Assembly (NCBI RefSeq): GCF_019320115.1
Contig: NC_089585.1
Coordinates: forward strand, 144,105,769-144,169,768
Length of the DNA stretch: 64,000 nucleotides
Origin: Miscanthus floridulus
Lineage: Eukaryota; Streptophyta; Magnoliopsida; Poales; Poaceae
Direction of reading: 5' to 3'
Part shown: piece by piece, positions 33,082 through 45,604 of the stretch
Position numbering within the stretch: position 1 is the stretch's first letter
How the letters are laid out: each line of letters starts with the position of its first letter
Notes under the pieces: generated by a model
Database searches by the model: none
Told to the model about the DNA's origin: nothing
Seen by the model: only the letters and a program-made list of their open reading frames with translations
Program-made: the position numbers and the translations under genes

Positions 33082-33483
33082 TGAGGAGGCATCAGTAGAA
33101 TAGTATTGTTATATATAGACATGATTAAAATCGACACTTAAAAAATACAAAACTCAGTATGAAATATATAAAAAGCCGTTAGTGAGACGCAAAGAACTAT
33201 ATGTCTCTTGAATCTTGACTTTGAAACTCGGCACTCTTTAATCAACCAACCTCTCTGATCGATCATCAATAATAATGCGTTGTGACTTCAGTAGCCTAGA
33301 ATCAAAGCCAGTACTATCTAGTACAAACAAGTTTTTGGTGCATCACTATTAAACACGATATCATTCCTTATTACGTATGAACTAAATTGCCTAATAAACC
33401 GCTGCAACTCCTGTAAATAAATACCAGCAATTACATTTCTGACCCACAGGTTAAACCACGAATTAAGCAAATGACCTGAATCT

Positions 33484-33715
33484 TGTGGTGGTGGAACATG
33501 TATAGTATAGTATGCCAATATAAAACTATCGTAGTCAATAATATTCAAGGAACAAATGTCGGATGATTTGGTTTTATAAGGTTACTAAAAGCAACAAATT
33601 TTACTAAATTCTAATTCCTTTTTTAACTAAATTAATTATCTCTTGCATGGACATGGACAAACTTGGACCATATTTGGGTCGCCTACGTCTCCATTCTCCA
33701 AAGTCTCCATTCTCC
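33484..33715 (+). repeat. Upstream copy of the PR-5 promoter-distal sequence
   Basis: Direct repeat of about 35104-35365 in the same orientation. Shared words include GTGGTGGAACATGTATAGTA, GTCGGATGATTTGGTTTTAT and ACAAACTTGGACCATAT. Divergence includes small indels, so the duplication is not recent. No PR-5 coding copy follows it. Confidence 0.8.
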
Positions 33716-33729
33716 AAACTAACTATCTT

Positions 33730-34531
33730 GGCTTAGGCCATCTTGTCTTGATGTCAGCGCACGCCCGAACGTGGTTGTTGTCATGGTCTTCTGTCCATGT
33801 CGCGGCATGGGGCGGCGTGGTGCTATAGTGCTGGCCATATTGGCACTGTTGGCACGGTGATGGTTCGCCAGCCATCCTGTGCGACGCGGTCTTGCTGTGG
33901 CCTTCGTCATCGTCTCCTGGTCCTCCGGGGGCGTCGTACGGGAGTAGGTAGCCGCTCCGGGGGCGTTGGCTGCCTTGCTGGTCGTGGTGCCGGTGGCCAC
34001 GATCCCGAGCTCCGGGGTCGTGGCCTTTGTTGGCTTAGCTGGCCTTGAGAGTCAAGGCCGTAGTCGCGAGCCCCATCCCGCGGTGGGTGGGGCCGTACGC
34101 CCGTCTCGTCGGATCGTATTTGGACGGTGGTCCATTGTACCTGTCGTCACCGCCTGTCAGTGCTGTCTTGTTTGTGTGGTGTGACGTAGGGATGGCGTTT
34201 GTCCAGACCGAGGGGATAACTATCCCCTCAATCCTGGCAGCGTGAGTGGGGCGTGCCTGCCCTGGTCAGAGCAGGCATACTTGATGGAGCCCGACCCTTC
34301 TCTATCCCTCCCAGGGCTCGGGACGGAGGAGAGGTCGTACGGACTTGTAAACGTATGGTGAAGGGAGAGAGAAGAGGTCGTGGTTGACCCCCTGTCTCAG
34401 CACTTGGCACAGGCCTTCGTAGCTTAATTGGGTTTTGGTTGCCTGGGCTTGTACTGGCTTGTTTGTCGTGGGCCGCCCGAGTGGCTAACTAATCGGTGCC
34501 TTGAGATACCCGGAGTATCATAACCCCGACA
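33730..34531 (-). mobile_element. Probable solo LTR, minus orientation
   Basis: On the minus strand the sequence begins at 34531 with TGTCGGGGTTATGATACTCC, a typical Gypsy LTR start. It contains GC-rich, promoter-like sequence. The other end and a target duplication were not found, so this may be a partial LTR. It lies within the gap between the two copies of the duplicated PR-5 upstream sequence. Confidence 0.5.
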
Positions 34532-34800
34532 AATATATATAGTAACAAGCAGTGCTCGCTCCACCCAGCTGCTACCGTTCCATTGCTGCCCAAATCCCAA
34601 TCATGAGTTTCCACGGCCCTGCTAGCGAGTGCCGAAGAAGGAGAGCTAGCTAAACATTGTGCTCGCCATGGAGGAGACAGCGCCTCCTCCACCGGCGTTG
34701 CCTCCTCCACTGGCTCGCCTTGCCAGTGAAGACGACGGCGGCATAAGCAATAAAAAACCATCCATAAGCAATAAAAACACATTACTCTATCTCCATCTCT

Positions 34801-34973
34801 GAAGGGCGGGCCTGGTGTAAGCGGTAGAGTCTTACCGCCTATGACCGGAAGGTCCCGGGTTCAAGTCGCGATCTCCTCACATTGCACAGGCGAGGGTAAG
34901 GCCTGCCACTGACACCCTTCCCTAGACCCTGCACAGAGCGGGAGCTCTCTGCACTGGGTACGCCCTTTTTTTT
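34801..34973 (+). mobile_element. Au-type SINE
   Basis: A 173-bp element with a tRNA-derived internal promoter: A box TGGTGTAAGCGG (about 34811) and B box GGTTCAAGTCG (about 34858). The body resembles the widespread grass Au SINE and ends in a T run. A 17-bp target duplication, ACTCTATCTCCATCTCT / ACTCTCTCTCCATCTCT (one mismatch), lies at 34784-34800 and 34974-34990. It would be moved by LINE enzymes. Confidence 0.88.
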
Positions 34974-35103
34974 ACTCTCTCTCCATCTCTCTTTCTTGAT
35001 GTTGTAATTATTATTGCATTGTGTAGTAGTACTAGTTATTGTATTGGCCAGATCACCGGTTCTTATTTATCTTTCGTTTTTATAATCATGCATGTTATAT
35101 TAC

Positions 35104-35365
35104 GTACGTGGTGGTGGAACATGTATAGTATGCCAATAGAAAACTATCCTAGTTTTTTTTTATCATAAAACTATCCTAGTTAGTGATATGCAAAGAACAA
35201 GTGTCGGATGATTTGGTTTTATAACAAGGTTACCAACAAGCAACAAATTTTACAAACATTCTAATTCCTTTTAACCAAATCATCTCTGGTACGAACGGTG
35301 CCCGGGCATGAACAAACTTGGACCATATATGGGTCGCCTACGGCTCCATATTCCAAAGTCTTCAT
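35104..35365 (+). repeat. Proximal copy of the PR-5 upstream duplication
   Basis: Matches 33484-33715. It also has a local duplication of AAAACTATCCTAGTT around 35140-35181. It lies about 510 bp before the PR-5 start codon. Confidence 0.8.
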
Positions 35366-35724
35366 CGACGAAGCCCGACCATGCGTACTGCCGCCCTGAC
35401 ACGTTGATTTGGCCGTGCCTGCGTGCCGGCCGGTGCAGGACCAAGGTACCAAGTCATACACGTAACAAGCCTAACCGGCGCTGCGGCACCCTTGATCTAT
35501 TCTCACCGCACCGCACCGCTGGATCGGAAGAGCAGCATTTCTGTACCCTCGAGGCCTCGACTGTACGTAGAGTTACGACGTGTAATCTGGGGCCTAGACC
35601 TGTTGACCTGATCAATAGCTGTAGTATACTGTACACCTCATCCACAGCATGCCAAACACGAACGCATGATCTATCTTGTGGAATTTGTTCGGAATTTTCC
35701 ACACGCAACCACACCGCATGCATC

Positions 35725-35732
35725 TATAAATA
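35725..35732 (+). promoter_or_regulatory. TATA box of the PR-5 gene
   Basis: TATAAATA about 150 bp before the ATG. Transcription should start near 35755-35765. The sequence before it (CCGCATGCATC) contains a GCATGC palindrome. Confidence 0.75.
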
Positions 35733-35875
35733 CCCAGCAACACATGAACCTCCTCCTCCATGCTCACAAGTCACAGCACGCACGCACGCACACATCTGGG
35801 CTTCAGAACTTGCTTGTGAGCGACCGACTGACAGTACGTGCACTACCGTGCACGGCTAGCAAAAAATCAACCACC

Positions 35876-36559
35876 ATGGCGTCGTCTCTGGCCAAGTCAT
35901 CGTCCTCCGTTCTCCTCCTCGCCGTCGTCGCCCTCTTCGCCGCCTCCGCCGCAGACGCGGCCACCTTCAACGTCATCAACCGCTGCAAGGACACGCTGTG
36001 GCCAGCGGCGCTCCCCGGCGGCGGCGCGCGGCTGGACCCGGGCAAGACGTGGACCGTGCAGATCCCCGCGGGCACGGCGCACGCGCGGATGTGGGCGCGC
36101 ACGGGGTGCACCTTCGACGGCAGCGGGCGCGGGACGTGCCAAACGGGGGACTGCGGCGGCGCGCTGGCGTGCACCGTGTCCGGAAGAACCCCCGCGACGC
36201 TGGCCGAGTACACGCTGAACAACAACGGGCCGGACTACATCGACATCTCCCTGGTGGACGGCTTCAACGTGCCCATGTCCTTCCAGTGCGGCGGCAAGGG
36301 GCCGAGCTGCAAGGCCGACGTCAACGCCCAGTGCCCCGCCGCGCTGAAGGTGCCCGGCGGCTGCGCCAGCGCGTGCGAGAAGCTCGGCGGCGACACCTAC
36401 TGCTGCCGGGGCCCGTACACGGACAAGTGCCCGCCCACGGACTACTCCATGTTCTTCAAGAGACTGTGCCCGGACGCCTACAGCTACGCCAAGGACGACC
36501 AGACCAGCACCTTCACCTGCCCACGGGGCTCCAACTATGATATCGTGCTCTGCCCATGA
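35876..36559 (+). CDS. Thaumatin-like protein, PR-5 family
   Basis: A 227-residue, single-exon protein. Residues 1-28 form a signal peptide (hydrophobic core [12 protein letters not shown], cleavage likely after ADA), so the protein is secreted or vacuolar. The mature part has 16 cysteines, the full set for eight disulfides, and the thaumatin signature [12 protein letters not shown]. Acidic-cleft residues of antifungal members appear in order (Arg in ARMWAR, Glu in LAEYTL, Asp in DIS and VDGF). Cereal homologues include zeamatin and barley permatin-type PR-5, which act on fungal membranes or beta-glucans. The ATG at 35876 has good context (CCACCATGG) and directly precedes the signal peptide. 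The region between VPMSF and GPSC is a few residues shorter than in some homologues. The gene appears intact and probably defence-induced, an inference from the family. Confidence 0.95.
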   Translation: MASSLAKSSSSVLLLAVVALFAASAADAATFNVINRCKDTLWPAALPGGGARLDPGKTWTVQIPAGTAHARMWARTGCTFDGSGRGTCQTGDCGGALACTVSGRTPATLAEYTLNNNGPDYIDISLVDGFNVPMSFQCGGKGPSCKADVNAQCPAALKVPGGCASACEKLGGDTYCCRGPYTDKCPPTDYSMFFKRLCPDAYSYAKDDQTSTFTCPRGSNYDIVLCP

Positions 36560-36629
36560 GGAGTACAGCTAGTATGTAAACGCGTAATAAGCGTGGCGAT
36601 ATCGCACGTGGATGGAGTAGCTAGTAGTA

Positions 36630-36635
36630 AATAAA
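36630..36635 (+). terminator. Poly(A) signal of the PR-5 gene
   Basis: AATAAA 71 bp after the stop codon. A second AATAAA-type motif lies near 36704. Confidence 0.7.
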
Positions 36636-36789
36636 GTGCGTGTGTATTTTGCCCCAGGAATTTACTTATTACCGACCATCATGCAGCCGTATGTTTGTTT
36701 ATGAATAAAGGAAAGATTGCAAAACAGCCCAAGGTACTGGCACAAATGTTGAAAAAGAGAGGAGAATAAGGATGCGGGCGTGTAGCAAC

Positions 36790-37275
36790 CTCTCGTGGTG
36801 TGCTTCTTCAAAACTCCACCCCCCCTAAAAATGGTTAATTTTTGTGGTTTTGGAGCTCAAAACCTGAAAAAATAGAGTAGAAGCTGAGGAAGAAGATGGG
36901 ACGGCTGGACGCTGTATTTATAGCCACAGGATTAACGGGGCAGGCATCTTAAGGGAGACCGCCTCCGTTAATTTGTGATTAACCGAGGCGGTTGCCGTTA
37001 ATTGTTTAACGGAGGTGTACCGCACAAAGCGCCCACCTTGGTTAATCCATGATTAACCAAGACGGTTGCCTTATGTTGCCCACCTCCGTTAATCAATTAA
37101 TGGAGGCGGTTTTCGTAAGGTAACCGCCTCGGTTAATCGTGGATTAACCGAGATGGGCGGCTATGCGGCCCACCTCTGTTAATCATTAACCAAGGCGGTC
37201 GTCTGGCTAGTGGCCCTGCCACCGATTAACAGAGGCGGCCGCGTAGCCGGCCCGCCTCCGTTAATAAAAGTGCAT
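36790..37275. repeat. CACTA-type subterminal repeat array
   Basis: About ten copies of a word like CCGCCTCGGTTAAT occur in both orientations, for example GACCGCCTCCGTTAATTTG, GATTAACCGAGGCGGTTG and CCACCTCCGTTAATC. Such mixed-orientation arrays are the binding region of TNPA-like proteins just inside CACTA element ends. A CACTAG-like word occurs near 37207-37212, but the array continues past it, so the true terminus is unclear. A TATA-like word, TATTTATAG, occurs near 36916. No transposase is seen. It begins about 230 bp after the PR-5 stop codon. Confidence 0.65.
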
Positions 37276-37798
37276 CGCATCGCAAAATCATTTATGTAGC
37301 AATATTTGTTGATTCTTCGTTAGTGTCTTTACCTGGGTGGTAGTTTAACCATAACCCCTCTAAGTTTGTTTACTGGAGCAGACACCTGGTTCCTAGGTAC
37401 TCCATAGTTTGGAATGGTTCCCGTTGATATGACCATTCCTAGGTACTCTATGGGCGTGATTGGTTGCTCCGGCATTGGTGATGCGGGATGGGGGCCCTGT
37501 GCAGGCTCTTTCCAGCCATGATGGAAGCATGCAAGTGGGTGTGTTTGGTTGCATCCGAGTACAAGATACCGGATGACCTGCATCATGTTTGGTTCCCCGT
37601 TTGCAACGTTTTGGTGTATGAACTGGTGATTCCAGGTCTTGTTTGGTTGGCCGCATTGCCCCAGGTCTGAGTACCCATGTATGAGTTTGGTGTGGTTACC
37701 GCCAGCTATTGCAGAATGAAGAACAATAGAAGGAAACAGAGATAACTTTGCCTCAGTTCAACAAGCTTGGCATTGACAATGACCTTAGAGCTTCTACT

Positions 37799-39047
37799 TG
37801 TTGGGAGTATGCCCTAGAGATAATCATAGAGATGATTATATTGCCTTGTATCCATGATATATTATGAGTTCATTGAATTTCCATTAAAGACAACCTGTAT
37901 CGATTAGCAATTATGTGAATTGTTTGTGAAACTCTTTTACTTGTATGGTTATTCTAATGTTGTCCCTGGTCAGAGTTTGTGTGAGGACACACATGAATAA
38001 TGGATCAACACATTATTAGTTGATGACTATGTTTCACAAGTCATAGACATGGAGATGTCAAACTAATAATGTGGGCACATGTATGACATGGGGCTGGACT
38101 AACCCAACGTGAGATGTTGTTATTATCTCTATTCACATCATGTACGTTATGTCCTTGGACCTGAGATTGTTGTATGTATTCAAGATGTGAAACAACCTAC
38201 TCAGGGACTATCAAACGCTACTCCGTAACAGGGTAGTTATAAAGGTAGTTTTTTGGGTTTGTCGGGAAACATGTTATGAGACATAGACAATCAAGAAGGA
38301 ATTTGTCCCTCTTTATATGAGAGAGATATCACTGGATCACTGTAATGATTAGATCAAGAAATGCATGGCCGGGCTTGGGTTAAGTGTTAACCAATGAGTT
38401 GGACCAAATATCATGAGGCAAGGGAATAACAAGTATGTGGTTTTGTGGCGGTTCGTCTGATATGATCTTTGCATACGCATAGGAGTTGACATGCCTTGCT
38501 AGAGGCCGCTATCAACTAATGGCCGAGTAGGAGTACTTGGGCCATGTCTATGTGTGCGTGAACCCATATGGTCGCACGCTTAAGGGGCTGGAAGCCTAAT
38601 TCGGATTGGATCCGAGTTAGACAAGGCTTAGGGTTACTAATGGTCCTCCAACTCGGGAGCTCATTAGGGACGCCTATAAATAAGTGGGGTGGGCAATGGG
38701 GCTAGGTATCCCATGCCTTTTTGGTAGCCGCCGCCGCCCATCCTACGCCTGTGCCTATTGCTCCTTGCGGACCTAGCAGTCTGGAGGCACGACGCTTCTT
38801 CCCTATATGTGTGGATACCTCGGAGGTGCTGCATCTGGAGCACAAGGACGAACCGCATGAAGGGGATGGACGTATGGATGACCTTGCAACTGCATGACAC
38901 TGCTATGATGCGTTCGACTACATCGAGTCGCTTCCGCTGCACCTGCGTGTCTAGTGGTAATCCCGTGATCTATAACTAGCAGTAGATCCTGGTTTATGAG
39001 GTCGAATTTTTGTTTTCCGGCTAGCGTAGCATCCTCATAACCCTACA
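37799..39047 (+). repeat. Copia B 5' LTR
   Basis: TGTTGGGAGTATGCCC ... CCCTACA. A TATA box (TATAAATA, about 38675) lies about 370 bp before the LTR end and marks the probable U3/R border. Confidence 0.93.
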
Positions 39048-40419
39048 GTGGTATCAAAGCCGTTACTGCATTGTTATAGGTTTGGATGAGTGCGTATGGA
39101 GATATGCGCGGTTGTAGATGAGTCGCTGATCATGGTTCGTGATTTTACCGTGTTGGTCTTGTAACGATCTACTCGTATCGGTCGGAATTCCGCCATCCGA
39201 GTTAAGTGATACATGTAAATCCAGTCATGGCAAGATGGAGATCAATCAGATTGATCGAATCGAACCTAGGTCAAGTGCCGAGCGCATGTGATGCGCAACG
39301 GTGATAGATTGGATCTACTGCGGGGCGCCGGGGTGCAAGAAAAGTGCTGTTCGGTAAAACAACCATAACTTTTGCATACGACCTTGGATTGAGACGAACT
39401 CTAAACGAAAATTGTAGAGAAATTTTTTTTACATCCGATTCTCACCCCTTTCGGCGGTTTCGCTGAAATTAGATTTGTGAAAAATGGCCGGGAAGATGGT
39501 GTTTTCGGCGTTTTAAGATTAGACGTCGGAATCGGTTAACTCTGTTTTGCAGGAATTTATGACTGGTATAGCCCTTATGTGTATGTGATGCATGTATGTA
39601 ATTAATTCATGGCTTGCATGTCGTGAGTATGACAATATGGCTGGAGCCACAAAGATATTGTTGATTTGATGTAATGGCCTACGTGCCAAACTATGATGAT
39701 CATATCCGCGACTATGTAATTTTCTTCACTGCCTTGCGTTAGTGATAGCTAGTCTTGGTGGACTCATCACTGAAGGATGGCATACATGGATCATGGAGAT
39801 GGAGATCATCATGAGGAACAGTTCGATGGAGATGGAGATCCCCAAAGGAACAATGGGCTATACCATGTCATATCTGTGTTAATGTTGTTCTTACTATGTT
39901 CTACTTTCACGTGCGATAATGTTTTTGTCTACATGTGATGGTGAAGTAGAACGATCCCTCGACAATGTTTAAGTTAAAATGCTTCTCCAAACCTTACACT
40001 GTCATGTGTCTTGTACAATCGGTGGTGGGTCTATGAAATTAGGGTGCCACTGGTTTTCCTTGACTAGACAAGTTCGTATCGGATACTTACAACAGAAGGG
40101 TTGGTTACTTAGACAAGGTCATCCTAACGGTTAAGGACCTTGGAGCATGAGTAGTTGGGCACCAAAGCATAGAGATGCTACCCAACAACAAGAGTCATAT
40201 GTGATATGATTAGCAAAGAGTTGCTTACCAATCTACCATGTTTTCTAGCGGTGATGCTAAAGCTCACTAGTAGACTTGTTAGTTGTGGGTCTTGAATCAC
40301 TAAGTTTCAAGAGAGGGATATTGATTTTAGTGGGAGTAGATTCTATTAAAGGTTTGATATTGTTTACTCTGTCTTGGATACATTGTCTTAGTATTTTGCA
40401 TTACTTTTGTTGTAGATAA
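39048..40419 (+). other. Copia B leader before gag
   Basis: 1.37 kb of noncoding sequence between the primer binding site and the gag ATG at 40420. No ORF of note. Confidence 0.7.
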
Positions 40420-43400
40420 ATGGCACCTAGCAATCAACCATTTGCTTTGCGTTCAATTCTTGAGAAAGATAAGTTGAATGGAACAAACTATGCGGATTGG
40501 ATCCGCAACCTGAGAATTGTTCTCAGGGCTGAGAAAAAGGAAGAAATTCTAGACACCCCATTACCAGAAGAGCCTACTGATAATGCACTTGCTGCAGAGA
40601 AAAACGCTTACAAGAGAGCATGTGATGCTGATCTTGAAGTGAGTTTCCTTATGCTTGCTTGTATGGAACCAGATCTGCAGCTGCAGTTTGACAATAACCA
40701 TGCAACACATGATATGATCATGGTGCTCAATGATATATTTTAGACTCAAGCCAGGACTGAAAGGTTCAATGTCTCAAAGGCTTTTGCTAAAACCAAGCTA
40801 GCAGAGGGCGTAGCAGTTGGGCCACATGTGATCAAAATGGTTGGTTACACTCAAAGGTTGGAGAAGCTGGGCTTCCCAATTGGCCCTAAATTAGCTACTG
40901 ATTTTATTCTCGCGTCTCTTCTGCCCAGCTATGGAAATTTCGTCGTGAACTACCATATGCATGGGGCGGAGAAGGGCTTGAATGAATTATGTCAGCAGAG
41001 GCTGATATCAAGAAAGGTGCTGGCAGTAGCCATGTGATGGCGGTCCAAAACAATCCTAAGTTTAAGAAGAAGGGCAATTCTTGGAAGAAGAAAAAGGGCA
41101 AGGCTAAAGATAAGATCTCTAAGCCAAACCCATCTGCACCCAAGGCTGGACCAACTGCTGATGCTGAGTGCTTTCATTGTCATGGGAAAGGTCACTGGAA
41201 GAGGAACTGCAAGCTGTACCTGGAATCCATAAAAAATCGCGGCAGTAAAGGTACTCCCGTAGCTTATACACTTGTTGTTTATGTTACGAACATTTTCCTT
41301 GCTAATTCTTATATTAATTCTTGGGTATTTGATACCGGATTGGTTGCTCATATTTGCAATACGATGTAGGGAATGATAAGAAGTAGAAGCGTGGAAAAGG
41401 GAGAAGTTGTCGCGTGGGCAATAATGCAAGAGTTGCTGCGTTGAACGTCGGGACGATGCAACTCCACCTCTCGTCAGGATTTATTATGGAGTTGAATAAT
41501 TGTTATTTTGTTCCTAGTTTAAGTCAAAACATTGTATCACCTTCATGTTTGATGAAGGATGGTTATTCATTTGCGAGTAAAGACAATGGTTGTGTGATCT
41601 CTAAAAATGGCATGTTTGTGGCTTCTGCATCCATTGTGAATGGGTTATTTATTTTAAATCTTGAAGATGCTCCTGTCTATAATATAAATGCTAAAAAGCC
41701 TCAGCTTAATGAGTTAAGTCCTACCTATATGTGGCATTGTCGTTTAGGTCATATAAGTGAGAATCGCATGAAGAGGCTCCATTCTAATGGGCTTTTAACT
41801 TCGTTTGATTTTGAATCATATGAGACATGTGAGGCTTGCCTGCTGGGCAAGATGACCAAGACGCCCTTCACAGGTTTTCCTGAGAGGGCGGCAGACTTGC
41901 TGGAACTCATACATACTGATGTGTGCAGACCAATGAGTACGACAGCAAGAGGTGGATTCCAATACTTCATAACCTTCACTGATGACTTTAGTAGATATGG
42001 CTATGTTACTTAATGAGACATAAGTCTCAGACATTTGAAAAGTTCAAGGAGTTTTAGAGTGAAGTAGAGAATCAACGTGGCAAGAAAATTAAGGCTTTGC
42101 GATCTGAACATGGAGGCAAATATTTGAGCCACGAGTTTAGCAATCATCTAAAGAGTTGCGGAATTGTTCCACAGCTTACGCCACCTGGAACGCCTCAGAG
42201 AAATGGCATGTCCGAGCGACGTAATTGGACTTTGTTGGACATGGTTTGGTCTATGATGAGTCAGTCAGACCTACCGTTATCATTTTGGGGATACGCTCTA
42301 GAAACAGTCGCTTTCACGTTGAATAGGGTACCGTCTAAGTCCATAGTTAAGACACCACATAAGATGTGGACTGGTAAGAGTCCCAGTTTGTCTTTTCTGA
42401 AAATTTGGGGTTGTGAAGTTTATGTCAAACGACTTATGATAGATAAACTAGCACCCAAATCAGACAAATGCTTTTTCATGGGATATCCGAAGGAAACTTT
42501 AGGGTATTACTTCTACAACCGATCAGAGGGCAAAGTGTTTGTTGCTCGGAATGGTGTTTTCTTAGAGAAAGAGTTTCTCAAAAGAGAGAAAAGTGGACAG
42601 AAGGTGTATCTTGAAGAAGTTCAAGATGAGCCAGTTGGGAAGGACTCTACGAGTGATGCTAATGTAGCAGAACAAGTTGAGATACCCATGGCAATAGAAA
42701 CACCGCCACAACCATGAAGGTTAGCAAGAATCCGTGAGTTGCGTGGGGATTTGTTATTGTTAGACGATGGTGAACCTGTGACTTATGCAGAAGCAATGAT
42801 GGACCTAGATTTCAAGAAATGGCAAAGTGCCATGAGATCTGAGATAGATTCCATGGGAAACAATTAAGTTTGGAACTTGGTTGACCCTCCTGATGGGGTT
42901 AGACCCATAGAGTGCAAATGGATCTATAAAAAGAAAAAGGATATGGATGGAAACGTTCACATCTATAAAGCTTGACTTGTTGCAAAGGGTTTTTGGCAAA
43001 TTCAAGGAATTGACTACGATGAGACTTTCTCGCCGGTAGCGATGCTTAAATCTATCTGGATCATTCTAGCAATAGCTGCTTATTTCGATTATGAGATATG
43101 GCAGATGGATGTTAAAACAACCTTTTTAAATGGAAATTTGGATGAGGACGTGTATATGATACAACCCGAAGGTTTTGTTGATCCAAACAATGCTGGAAAA
43201 ATTTGCAAGCTTCAGAAATCCATTTATGGGTTAAAACAAGCATCTCGGAGTTGGAACATTCATTTTGATGAAGTGGTCAAAGGGTTGGCTTCTGTCAGAA
43301 TAAAGAAGAACCTTATGTTTACAAGAAGGAAAGTGGGAGCGCTGTTGTATTTCTGATCTTGTATGTGGATGACATATTATTGATTGGGAATGACATTCCT

Positions 43401-44329
43401 ATGTTGCAATCCGTAAAGACTTCACTGAATAATAATTTTTCTATGAAGGATTTAGGAGAAGCAGCATACATTTTGGGCATCAAGATCTATAGAGATAGAT
43501 CGAAGAGGCTTATAGGATTAAGCCAAGATACGTACATTGATAAGGTGTTGAAATGATTCAACATGGAACAGTCCAAGAAAGGGTTCTTGCCTATGTCACA
43601 TGGTATGTGCTTTAGCGATAAACAGTGTCCTTCGATAGCTGATGAGCGGAAGCACATGAGTAAGGTTCCATATGCCTCGGTAGTTGGTTCCATCATGTAT
43701 GCCATGATATGTACTCGCCCAGATGTCTCATATGCTCTAAGTGTTGCGAGCAGGTACCAAGCTGATCCAGGAGAGAGTCACTGGACACTTGTTAAAAACA
43801 TTCTTAAGTACTTGAGAAGGGCTAAAGATGTGTTCCTAATCTATGGAGGTGAGGAGGAGCTCGTTGTAAATGGTTACACCGATGCTAGCTTCCAAACTGA
43901 CACGGATGAGGTTTTGTGTTCACAATAAATGGTGGTGCTGTAAGTTTGAAAAGTTCCAAGTAGGAGACGGTGACCGATTCTATAGCAGAGGCTGAGTACA
44001 TTGTAGCTTCTGAAGCTACGAAGGAAGGTGTTTGGATGAGGAGGTTCCTCATTGAACTTGGTGTATTTCCGAATGCGTCCAGCCCATTGAATCTACATTA
44101 TGACAACAATGGGGCAATTGCGCAGGCTAAAGAGCCGAGGAATCACCAAAAGAATAAACATGTACTATAGAAATTTCACCTCATTCGAGAGTTCGTTAGA
44201 CGAGATGAGATCAAGATGTGCAAGATTCCCACGGATTTGAATGTTATAGATCCTTTGACAAAGGCTCTTCCACAGCCTAAGCATGGGGCACACATGAGAG
44301 CTATGGGTATTAGATATCTTCGAGATTAA
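40420..44329 (+). pseudogene. Copia B gag-pol polyprotein, decayed
   Basis: Gag starts at 40420 (MAPSNQPFALRSILEKDKL) and carries a CCHC zinc knuckle, CFHCHGKGHWKRNC, at 41169-41210. Protease motif WVFDTG lies near 41330. The integrase has its zinc site (HCRLGHIS ... CEACLLGK, 41735-41850) and core (TFTDDFSRYG, then SEHGGKYLS). Reverse transcriptase begins near 42890, with LDVNI-region equivalent MDVKTTFLNG and the catalytic YVDDILL at 43362. RNase H has YTDASF and AEAEYI. The end is RYLRD. In-frame stops occur at 40741 (TAG), 41367 (TAG), about 42055 (TAG), 42715 (TGA), about 42866 (TAA), about 42973 (TGA), 43554 (TGA), about 43960 (TAG) and 44167 (TAG). There are about five frameshifts, for example near 41000, 41380, 42010, 43350 and 43900. 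It cannot be autonomous. Confidence 0.9.
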
Positions 44330-44349
44330 CTCTAGTGCAAGTGAGAGAT

Positions 44350-45599
44350 TGTTGGGAGTATGCCCTAGAGATAATCATAGAGATGATTATATTGCCTTGT
44401 ATCCATGATATATTATGAGTTCATTGAATTTCCATTAAAGACAACCTGTATCGATTAACAATTATGTGAATTGTTTGTGAAACTCTTTTACTTGTATGGT
44501 TATTCTAATGTTGTCCCTGGTCAGAGTTCGTGTGAGGACACACATGAATAATGGATCAACACATTATTAGTTGATGACTATGTTTCACAAGTCATAGACA
44601 TGGAGATGTCAAACTAATAATGTGGGCACATGTATGACATGGGGCTGGACTAACCCAACGTGAGATGTTGTTATTATCTCTATTCACATCATGTACGTTA
44701 TGTCCTTGGACCTGAGATTGTTGTATGTATTCAAGATGTGAAACAACCTACTCAGGGACTATCAAACGCTACTCCGTAACAGGGTAGTTATAAAGGTAGT
44801 TTTTTGGGTTTGTCGGGAAACATGTTATGAGACATAGACAATCAAGAAGGAATTTGTCCCTCTTTATATGAGAGAGATATCACTGGATCACTGTAATGAT
44901 TAGATCAAGAAATGCATGGCCGGGCTTGGGTTAAGTGTTAACCAATGAGTTGGACCAAATATCATGAGGCAAGGGAATAACAAGTATGTGGTTTTGTGGC
45001 GGTTCGTCTGATATGATCTTTGCGTACGCATAGGAGTTGACATGCCTTGCTAGAGGCCGCTATCAACTAATGGCCGAGTAGGAGTACTTGGGCCATGTCT
45101 ATGTGTGCGTGAACCCATAGGGTCGCACGCTTAAGGGGCTGGAAGCCTAATTCGGATTGGATCCGAGTTAGACAAGGCTTAGGGTTACTAATGGTCCTCC
45201 AACTCGGGAGCTCATTAGAGATGCCTATAAATAAGTGGGGTGGGCAATGGGGCTAGGTATCCCATGCCTTTTTGGTAGCCGCCGCCGCCCATCCTATGCC
45301 TGTGCCTACTGCTCCTTGCGGACCTAGCAGTCTGGAGGCATGACGCTTCTTCCCTATATGTGTGGATACCTCAGAGGTGCTGCATCTGGAGCACAAGGAC
45401 GAACCGCATGAAGGGGATGGACGTATGGATGACCTTGCAACTGCATGACACTGCTATGATGCGTTCGACTACATCAAGTCGCTTCCGCTACACCTACGCG
45501 TCTAGTGGTAATCTCGTGATCTATAACTAGCAGTAGATCCTGGTTTATGAGGTCAAATTTTTTGTTTTCCGGCTAGCGTAGCATCCTCATAACCCTACA
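44350..45599 (+). repeat. Copia B 3' LTR
   Basis: Same ends as the 5' LTR; one base longer because of a T-run difference near 45560. Confidence 0.93.
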
Positions 45600-45604
45600 C
45601 TAAT

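Larger units (their letters stand above)
37799..45599 (+). mobile_element. Copia B, full-length Ty1/Copia retrotransposon
   Basis: Two LTRs of about 1250 bp (37799-39047 and 44350-45599) flank a 5.3-kb interior. The target duplication is CTACT / CTAAT (37794-37798 and 45600-45604, one mismatch). The primer binding site TGGTATCAAAGC is at 39049 and a purine-rich tract, AAGTGAGAGAT, precedes the 3' LTR. I count about 16 substitutions and one indel between the LTRs (about 1.3%), nearly all transitions. Domain order gag, protease, integrase, reverse transcriptase, RNase H is Copia. It inserted into the left part of the Harbinger element. Confidence 0.94.

Noticed and set aside
34801..34973. tRNA gene
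   Set aside because: A and B boxes are present, but the rest does not fold as a tRNA. A T-run end and a 17-bp target duplication show it is a SINE.
35998..36540. Long alternative frame overlapping the PR-5 gene
   Set aside because: It is a shadow in another frame of GC-rich coding DNA. The PR-5 frame has the signal peptide, 16 cysteines and the family signature.
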